Assembly: GCA_902787595.1 (NCBI GenBank)
Contig: CADAHD010000212.1
Coordinates: 1-5,076, forward strand
Length of the DNA stretch: 5,076 nucleotides
Direction: 5' to 3'
Origin: an uncultured Lachnospiraceae bacterium
GTDB taxonomy: Bacteria > Bacillota_A > Clostridia > Lachnospirales > Lachnospiraceae
Within the stretch, counting starts at the first letter, position 1, and the number at the start of each line of letters is the position of its first letter. The position numbers and the translations under genes are program-made. The notes beneath the pieces were generated by a model, which was not told the origin of the DNA, ran no database searches, and was given only the letters and a program-made list of their open reading frames with translations. This document shows, piece after piece, positions 1 to 5,076 of the stretch.

Positions 1-74
1 AAATACGGGTTTGTCGCGCCCTTAGGAATGGCCTTCGAGTTATACTTCCTGTCTCGGTCAGCTTTTTTCGCAGA

Positions 75-230
75 GTTGTACTAAGGCTTGCTTATGCTCA
101 GGGCAGGCCGGGCCAAACTCGCATCCCGTGCTGAAAGCCCGGTCTGCTCAGACAGGTGGCCCTAAAACGCACAGCCGTGAGGGCTTGTGCGTTTTACCTG
201 CCCTTCCCTATAAGCTTCGCCAAGTACAAC
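75..230 (+). other. Domain I of the structured RNA (multibranched)
   Basis: Stacked helices run inward from 75-82/223-230 (8 bp), 85-87/219-221, 90-95/210-215 (plus a G96.U209 wobble) and 101-107/197-203 (with A100-U204). They close a multiloop. Its branches are 108-113/137-142 (6 bp, GC-rich), a small hairpin with loop GCTC around 142-153, and a hairpin at 163-172/187-196 (10 bp) whose tip spans 173-186. The tip can close as AGCC/GGCT around a GTGAG loop, or open to pair with Domain II. Alternative pairing of 110-114 with 158-162 competes with the first branch. Confidence 0.65.
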
Positions 231-245
231 TGACTGCTCAAAAAA

Positions 246-309
246 ATTCCCTCCCCAGAATGTATAACTCTCAGGCTACAATTTCCTGCCGGGCTGTGGG
301 ATGGGTAAT
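246..309 (+). other. Helix with single-base bulges in the structured RNA
   Basis: Bases 246-258 pair with 294-309 in 13 Watson-Crick pairs, interrupted only by single unpaired T residues at 297, 302 and 306, all on the 3' strand. The apical part (259-293) can form a weaker CAGG/CCTG hairpin at 272-275/285-288. It sits between Domain I and the long hairpin at 319-368. Confidence 0.5.
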
Positions 310-318
310 ATTACACTT

Positions 319-368
319 GTGTATTCATACAGGCAGCAGTTTATCTGCTGATCTGTATGAATGCACAC
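319..368 (+). other. Long hairpin arm of the structured RNA
   Basis: Three stacked segments form a hairpin: 319-322/365-368, 323-332/353-362 (10 bp) and 334-339/345-350 (6 bp), with a 5-base loop TTTAT at 340-344. Small asymmetric bulges (GC at 363-364; G333 against AT at 351-352) separate the segments. There is no T-tract after it, so it is not a terminator. It links the two multibranched domains. Confidence 0.65.
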
Positions 369-419
369 GGATTCTAATCTTCCATCATTGATCGACGGAG
401 TGACATTCAGGGGCGAGGA

Positions 420-648
420 CTGTACCTCTCTCGCAAGGGAATCGGGAGGAGTCCTAGATGTACTTGCCGGAAAAAGGGCTGAGGGAGGGTAAAATACCCG
501 GCCCTCAAGGACGGGTATTTTAGCGCATCGCATGTCTGAGTATTCCGTGTCTTCAACACGGAATACGAGTTAAAGCGGCCCTCCCGACGCCCTTTTTATG
601 GCCTAGTACATCTTGACGACGGACATCTGACCGAGCAGAGAGGTACAG
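420..648 (+). other. Domain II of the structured RNA (multibranched)
   Basis: The outer helix 420-431/637-648 has 12 perfect pairs. Inward come TCGG/CCGA (442-445/631-634), a purine-rich internal loop (446-450 against 625-630), GTCC/GGAC (451-454/621-624), then 456-463/606-613, 466-468/600-602, 471-479/589-597 and 483-489/579-585. Between the last two helices, 481-482 face 586-587 as tandem G.A pairs. The innermost helix closes a three-way junction with two 11-bp hairpins: 490-522 with an 11-base loop, and 540-566 with loop CTTCA. The 12-bp and 9-bp long-range helices are unlikely to be chance. Confidence 0.72.
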
Positions 649-668
649 CCAACCCATATTTTGCGTGT

Positions 669-707
669 AAAAACCCCCCTTACCGGTTCATTTCCGGTAA
701 GGGGGGT
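669..707 (-). terminator. Rho-independent terminator of the ilv operon
   Basis: Bases 673-686 and 694-707 form a 14-bp GC-rich stem (six consecutive G-C pairs at its base) around a 7-base loop. Read on the minus strand the stem runs into TTTTT (673-669), the classic intrinsic terminator layout, 85 bases past the ilvC stop. Read on the plus strand the stem is preceded by A residues and followed by GGAACTAG, so it does not look like a terminator for the plus-strand RNA. Confidence 0.88.
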
Positions 708-791
708 GGAACTAGTCTCTCAAGCATGCCGAACCATCTCTGCATTCAGGCACGCGGTATGAAATTTCCCGGAAAGGATCCTGCTCTATGA

Positions 792-1856
<1,065 letters not shown>

Positions 1857-2360
1857 TTAGTCATCAAGCCAGACCACGCCCTGATTTCCGCGGGTCAGAC
1901 CTGTTAGGCCCGTTCTAGCAAGTTCGGATATGGTATAACCTTTAAGCAGTCCCAAAAATGCTTCGATCTTTGACTGATTGCCCGTAAGCTCTATGATCAT
2001 GCTCTCGGGTCCCACATCTACTATATTTGCTCTGAATATATTTGCAACAGATATCAGGTTTTCCCTGTTATCCTCTGTTACCTCAACCTTTATAAGACAC
2101 AGCTCGCGATAAACCGAATCGGCAGGATCCAGAACTTTTACATTACGCACTTCTATAAGCTTTGCAACCTGCTTCTCGATCTGATCAAGGATCTCATCAT
2201 CGCCCTGAGCTACGATAGTGATCCTGGAATATCTGGGATCGGCGGTAACACCGGCGGTAATGCTCTCTATATTATAGCCGCGTCTGGAAAAGAGTCCCGA
2301 TATGCGGGACAATACACCTGATGAATTATCTACAAGCAACTGAAATACTTTTCTGTTCAC
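1857..2360 (-). CDS. ilvH: Acetolactate synthase regulatory (small) subunit, second copy
   Basis: Regulatory subunit of acetohydroxyacid synthase: it activates the catalytic subunit and confers feedback inhibition, usually by valine. The 167-residue product has an N-terminal ACT domain (about 3-75) and the ALS small-subunit C-terminal domain (about 80-160, with RELCLIKV and ELARTGLTGL). Residues corresponding to the effector-site residues of E. coli IlvH (N11, G14, N29) are present as N12, G15 and N30, so valine binding is plausible. It is clearly paralogous to the adjacent upstream gene. I chose the GTG at 2360 because AGAGGTGA lies at proper distance upstream; a GTG three codons earlier (2369) overlaps that site and has none of its own. 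A promoter-like sequence precedes it. The ilvN/ilvH names are only a convention here. Confidence 0.93.
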   Translation of the reverse strand: MNRKVFQLLVDNSSGVLSRISGLFSRRGYNIESITAGVTADPRYSRITIVAQGDDEILDQIEKQVAKLIEVRNVKVLDPADSVYRELCLIKVEVTEDNRENLISVANIFRANIVDVGPESMIIELTGNQSKIEAFLGLLKGYTISELARTGLTGLTRGNQGVVWLDD

Positions 2361-2365
2361 TGTGA

Positions 2366-2373
2366 TCACCTCT
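2366..2373 (-). promoter_or_regulatory. Ribosome binding site that fixes the ilvH start
   Basis: On the minus strand this reads AGAGGTGA. The AGAGG core ends 8 bases before the GTG at 2360, the usual spacing. It overlaps the alternative GTG at 2369-2367, which therefore cannot use it. Confidence 0.75.
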
Positions 2374-2396
2374 TAAAATAATTCAAAACATGTTAA

Positions 2397-2425
2397 AGTT
2401 TAGCAACATATCTTGTTCTTGTCAA
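2397..2425 (-). promoter_or_regulatory. Putative internal promoter for ilvH-ilvC
   Basis: On the minus strand a perfect -35 TTGACA (2425-2420) is followed by a 17-base spacer and TAAACT (2402-2397), which matches the TATAAT consensus at 4 of 6 positions. Transcription would begin near 2390, about 30 bases before the ilvH start, leaving room for its ribosome binding site. The intergenic gap (71 bases) is the longest within the operon, compared with 15 and 42 bases elsewhere. Motif and spacing are seen directly; activity is inferred. Confidence 0.55.
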
Positions 2426-2431
2426 TGTTTA

Positions 2432-2914
2432 TCACTCATCCATGCACTTGGAAAGCGCCAGCGTGCCGGTACGCGCCACTTCCACTATCGATATCTGCTG
2501 GAGCATGCTTATCATAAGCCTGATCTTTTCCGGAGTATCGCAGATCTGTATGATCATAAGATGCTGGCTCATATCCACTATCTCGGCCTTCATCACTTCA
2601 CAGATCTCCATTATCTCACGTCTGTTGCCCTTATTATACTTAACCTTTATCAGCATAAGTTCCCTGCTGATGGCCCTGTCCTCATCAAAGGTCTTAACCT
2701 TAATGATATCCAGCTTTTTGTTCAGCTGTTTTTCTATCTGTTCCAGAGTCTGTTCAGTACCGGAACTCAATATCGTCATCAAAGACACAGCGGCATCATC
2801 GGTCTCGCCCACTGCCAGTGAATCTATGTTAAAGCTTCTTCGTGCAAAAAGGCCCGCAACTTTGCTGAGCACACCCGAACGGTTCTCTACAAGCACTGAA
2901 AATATACGTCTCAT
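2432..2914 (-). CDS. ilvN: Acetolactate synthase regulatory (small) subunit, first copy
   Basis: A 160-residue regulatory subunit for the acetohydroxyacid synthase encoded just upstream. The N-terminal ACT domain begins with VLVENRSGVLSKVAGLF (residues 7-23) and keeps N11, G14 and N29, the positions known from E. coli IlvH to line the valine site. The C-terminal domain has SRELMLIKV and ends VEVARTGTLALSK. Compared with the second copy, the segment after the first helix (TDDAAVSLMT) lacks the common DPRYSR-type sequence. It is thus a diverged paralogue rather than a recent duplicate, and effector response may differ. The ATG has a near-perfect AGGAGGTG 6 bases upstream, inside the 15-base gap after ilvB, so the two genes are tightly coupled. 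Confidence 0.95.
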   Translation of the reverse strand: MRRIFSVLVENRSGVLSKVAGLFARRSFNIDSLAVGETDDAAVSLMTILSSGTEQTLEQIEKQLNKKLDIIKVKTFDEDRAISRELMLIKVKYNKGNRREIMEICEVMKAEIVDMSQHLMIIQICDTPEKIRLMISMLQQISIVEVARTGTLALSKCMDE

Positions 2915-2929
2915 TCAAAGCACCTCCTA

Positions 2930-4543
2930 CTATACCAGATCCATGGGATCGATGATGCATTCACAGAGATATGCTTCATCCTTACCCAGCAGTTCATCCA
3001 GCTTATCATCAAGCCCTTCCATATCCGTGATCCGCATAAATTTCATGCCGTATGCCGAAGCTATATGCTCAAGATCCGGACTGCCGGAAAGATCGACAAC
3101 CGAATACTTGTCCTCATATGTAAAATGCTGGTACTGCCTTACCATGCCCAGATAATTATTTTTAAGCACCACTATCTTAACAGGCACATTATACTGTCTC
3201 ATGGTGGCCAGTTCCATCATCGACATCTGGAAGGACCCGTCGCCGCATACTGCAACAACCTGCCTGTCTGGTCTTGCCAGCTTGGCTCCGACAGCCGCCG
3301 GTATCGAATAGCCCATGGTTCCCATGCCGCCGGTAGTAAGGAAACGTCCGTTTCTTACAACATGATACTTGCAGGACCAGATCTGATTCTGTCCGACATC
3401 AGCCACATATATCGCATTATCCTGCATCTTAAGGGACATGCGTCTTATAAATTCTGCCGGATCCACATAACCGGGATGCGCCTCACGAACTACAGGCATC
3501 TCACGGCGGTATTTGTTCAGTTCATCGATCCATGCGCTGTAATCGCCGTCGATCTCATATTCTGCCAGATCTTCCAGTATATATTTTGCATCGCCTACGA
3601 TAGGTATCGTTGCGCCTGCATTCTTTCCTATCTCCGCAGGATCCACATCAATATGGATAAGCACCGTATCTTTCATGACACGCTCAGGCTGATTTACTGC
3701 GCGGTCTGCCACTCTGGCGCCAACCATCATTATCAGGTCGGCTTCCTTCATCGCCTTGTTTGCCCAGGGAAAACCGTTATTGCCGACCATACCGTAATAC
3801 AGCTCATGCTCGGTAGCCATCACGCCTATGCCCATCATGGTAGAGACCACAGGTATGCGGTATTCCTCAACCAGTTTTCTCAGCTCGTCTTTGGCATTAG
3901 CCAGACGGACCCCGCCGCCTGCGCAGATAAGGGGTTTCTTTGCCTTTTCAAGTTCCTTTACTATCTTCTTTATCTGAAGCGCATTTCCCTTTACGGTAGG
4001 CTTATAGGTACGCAGCTTTATATCATCCGGATATTCGAAGTTCTTGATCTTCTGCTGCTGCACATCAATGGGCACATCGATCAAAACCGGCGCTTTGCGT
4101 CCGGAATTGGCAATATAAAAAGCCTCTTTGAATATCCTGGGAATATCATTTGCATCTTTTACCAGATAGGAATATTTTACAAAGCTTTCAACAGCTCCGG
4201 TTATATCCGCTTCCTGAAATACATCCGAACCGATAAGCTCTGAATTTACCTGTCCGGTAATACATACCATGGGTATAGAATCAGCAAAAGCCGTAGCAAT
4301 GCCGGTAATAAGATTTGTTGCTCCCGGGCCGGAAGTAACCGCACACACTCCGGGTCTGCCGGTAAGTCTTGCCATGCCGCTTGCCGAATGCGCCGCATTC
4401 TGTTCAGTCCTTATCAGTATAGTCTTTATATCCGAATCCAATATGGCATTATAAAAAGGACAGATAGCCACTCCGGGATATCCGAAGACATAATCCACCC
4501 CTTCCGCCATAAGGCATTTTACCATTGCATCAGCACCGGTCAT
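2930..4543 (-). CDS. ilvB: Acetolactate (acetohydroxyacid) synthase catalytic subunit
   Basis: ThDP-dependent carboligase that joins two pyruvates to acetolactate, or pyruvate and 2-ketobutyrate to acetohydroxybutyrate, the first common branched-chain step. The 537 residues cover the three expected domains: Pyr (about 1-165, catalytic glutamate E47 in RTEQ, SGPGATNLITG at 71-81, TGQV at 96-99), central FAD-type (about 190-325, AGGGV, GARVADR, DVDPAEIGKN) and PP (about 360-530, GDGSF at 434-438 through NN at 462-463). Flanking regulatory genes mark it as the anabolic form rather than catabolic AlsS. Odd points are Y471 where the usual RQWQ tryptophan sits, GMVGNNG where GMLGMHG is typical, and VKY for TKH at 122-124. 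The ATG follows GGGAGG by 9 bases. It is the first gene of the operon. Function is secure; substrate preference is not. Confidence 0.96.
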   Translation of the reverse strand: MTGADAMVKCLMAEGVDYVFGYPGVAICPFYNAILDSDIKTILIRTEQNAAHSASGMARLTGRPGVCAVTSGPGATNLITGIATAFADSIPMVCITGQVNSELIGSDVFQEADITGAVESFVKYSYLVKDANDIPRIFKEAFYIANSGRKAPVLIDVPIDVQQQKIKNFEYPDDIKLRTYKPTVKGNALQIKKIVKELEKAKKPLICAGGGVRLANAKDELRKLVEEYRIPVVSTMMGIGVMATEHELYYGMVGNNGFPWANKAMKEADLIMMVGARVADRAVNQPERVMKDTVLIHIDVDPAEIGKNAGATIPIVGDAKYILEDLAEYEIDGDYSAWIDELNKYRREMPVVREAHPGYVDPAEFIRRMSLKMQDNAIYVADVGQNQIWSCKYHVVRNGRFLTTGGMGTMGYSIPAAVGAKLARPDRQVVAVCGDGSFQMSMMELATMRQYNVPVKIVVLKNNYLGMVRQYQHFTYEDKYSVVDLSGSPDLEHIASAYGMKFMRITDMEGLDDKLDELLGKDEAYLCECIIDPMDLV

Positions 4544-4563
4544 AAATTTTGTCCTCCCTAATA

Positions 4564-4601
4564 AGCATTAAACCCACTTGCAAAAAAAGGTTCTTTATGC
4601 T
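4564..4601. promoter_or_regulatory. Imperfect inverted repeat between divergent ilvB and lipoprotein genes
   Basis: AGCATTAAACC (4564-4574) is roughly mirrored by GGTTCTTTATGCT (4589-4601) around a 14-base centre. The outer 5 bases match perfectly and the inner part is interrupted. It lies in the 72-base divergent gap, where both promoters or their operators must sit if they are not inside the genes. It could be an operator or chance. No T-box, leader peptide or attenuator is visible here. Confidence 0.25.
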
Positions 4602-4615
4602 ACTTTTAATTAGTT

Positions 4616-5074
4616 ATGAAAAAGATTATCCACACAAAAGAGTTGTTTGTCAAATCGTTTTTGTGCCTCTCTCTCCTTTTATCCGCCTGCGGAAAAAAGG
4701 AAGATCCCGCGCTTCCCAAATATAAGGAAAGCATGGAGGCTTATACCAGCGAGATCATCAGTCTCAGTTCTACTCTTGATTCTCTGGATCCCGAAGCCGC
4801 CGATTCCGTAAACAAGCTTTTAAAGACCGTGGACGAACTGGCTGCCACCCTGCACAATATGGCAGCTCTCGAAGTACCCGCAGACTATTCCGACGCCGGT
4901 AATATGGCCCGGGAAGCATATGATCTCATGAATGATTCCGCCACCCTCTATCACAGCGCTTACGCCGGTGAGATTTATGATGAAGAATCAGCCGCTCAGG
5001 CACAGCAGCAGTTTCAGAATTCCATGCAGAAAGTTACGGCAATAGGCGAATATCTTATGACTACCGGTCAGTAA
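4616..5074 (+). CDS. Small lipoprotein of unknown function
   Basis: The 152-residue product starts with a lipoprotein signal: MKK, a hydrophobic stretch SFLCLSLLL (14-22) and lipobox LSAC with the acylated cysteine at C25, followed by charged GKKED. The mature part (about 128 residues) is rich in Ala, Glu, Asp, Met and Ser, has no further membrane segment and looks largely helical. One likely helix is at about 33-80 and others span about 84-110 and 115-150, separated by short turns such as EVPADYSD. I do not recognise the family; a small surface-anchored helical bundle is a reasonable shape guess. The ATG is fixed by an in-frame stop 9 bases upstream and no ATG/GTG lies between, yet no Shine-Dalgarno sequence precedes it. 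It is divergent from ilvB, so a functional link to the amino acid operon is not implied. The coding sequence is complete, with TAA at 5072-5074. Confidence 0.85.
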   Translation: MKKIIHTKELFVKSFLCLSLLLSACGKKEDPALPKYKESMEAYTSEIISLSSTLDSLDPEAADSVNKLLKTVDELAATLHNMAALEVPADYSDAGNMAREAYDLMNDSATLYHSAYAGEIYDEESAAQAQQQFQNSMQKVTAIGEYLMTTGQ

Positions 5075-5076
5075 GA

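Larger units (their letters stand above)
1..661 (+). ncRNA. Large structured non-coding RNA, ROOL/GOLLD-like 'ornate' class candidate
   Basis: The stretch has no credible coding sequence but is saturated with nested complementarity. I can draw by eye a closing stem (1-11 with 651-661, one C.A mismatch), two multibranched domains (75-230 and 420-648), a bulged helix (246-258 with 294-309) and a long hairpin (319-368). Several helices are perfect: 12 bp at 420-431/637-648, 11 bp at 490-500/512-522 and 11 bp at 540-550/556-566. Plus-strand transcription is favoured by tandem G.A mismatches (481-482 with 586-587), a GCAA at 433-436 and a G.U pair at 96/209, although the C.A mismatch in the closing stem would be G.U on the other strand. 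Length (at least 661 nt) and lack of a partner gene recall ROOL, GOLLD or OLE RNAs; ROOL is my best guess given a Clostridia-like host. I see none of the hallmarks of rRNA, tmRNA, RNase P RNA or a group II intron. The 5' end and promoter may lie outside the window. Structured RNA: confident. Family: uncertain. Confidence 0.72.

Noticed and set aside
319..368. Hairpin 319-368 as a transcription terminator
   Set aside because: No T-tract follows on either strand and it lies inside the larger fold.
128..391. Open reading frames of 85-87 codons on both strands within 128-533
   Set aside because: They overlap the nested RNA helices, have no convincing ribosome binding site, and encode compositions typical of translated structured RNA. 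The helical pairing explains the sequence better.
1..661. Group II intron or retroelement remnant
   Set aside because: No domain V-like hairpin, GTGCG-type 5' end or reverse transcriptase fragment is visible, and the ends join in a closing stem instead.
1..661. tmRNA, RNase P RNA, 6S RNA or rRNA fragment
   Set aside because: No CCA-ended tRNA-like domain or tag frame, no recognisable RNase P conserved core, and no rRNA consensus segments. The size and branching also differ.
725..761. CATGCCG/CGGTATG hairpin between the terminator and ilvC
   Set aside because: Seven pairs including one G.U around a 23-base loop, without T-tract. It may be chance or a 3'-untranslated stem; too weak to annotate.
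2367..2369. GTG at 2369 as the ilvH start
   Set aside because: It overlaps the Shine-Dalgarno sequence that serves the GTG at 2360 and has no site of its own.

Overview
The window holds a compact branched-chain amino acid operon on the minus strand, a large non-coding structured RNA that I read on the plus strand, and a small lipoprotein gene. Protein sequence style (340-residue ketol-acid reductoisomerase close to what I recall from Clostridia, AGGAGG-type Shine-Dalgarno sites, TTGACA-type promoter) points to a Gram-positive anaerobe of the Clostridia, most likely Lachnospiraceae such as rumen or gut Butyrivibrio relatives. This taxonomic call is inference from memory, not from a search.

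Bases 1-661 contain no convincing gene but fold into an elaborate RNA. A terminal stem joins bases 1-11 to 651-661. Inside it lie a 5' element (about 18-60), multibranched Domain I (75-230), a bulged helix (246-309), a long hairpin (319-368) and multibranched Domain II (420-648). Tandem G.A mismatches, a GCAA sequence and G.U pairs mostly favour the plus strand. A 7-base complementarity between the tip of a Domain I hairpin and a Domain II hairpin loop suggests a loop-loop contact, within one molecule or between molecules. Size, isolation from any cognate protein gene and ornate architecture resemble the ROOL/GOLLD/OLE type of giant bacterial RNA. ROOL is the best guess, but I cannot match it to a family without a covariance model.

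Bases 669-707 form a strong hairpin whose U-tract lies on the minus strand, so it ends the ilv transcript. The structured RNA and the operon therefore meet tail to tail.

Bases 792-4543 (minus strand, transcribed right to left) are ilvB, ilvN, a second ACT-domain regulatory gene (called ilvH here) and ilvC. IlvB with its regulatory subunits condenses pyruvate, or pyruvate with 2-ketobutyrate; IlvC then isomerises and reduces the acetohydroxy acids toward valine, leucine and isoleucine. Two different regulatory subunits follow a single catalytic subunit. A near-ideal promoter lies in the 71-base gap before the second one, which could uncouple ilvH-ilvC from ilvBN.

Bases 4544-4615 are a short divergent intergenic region with an imperfect inverted repeat and no visible T-box or leader-peptide attenuator. 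Bases 4616-5074 (plus strand) encode a 152-residue lipoprotein of unknown function whose start codon has no Shine-Dalgarno sequence.
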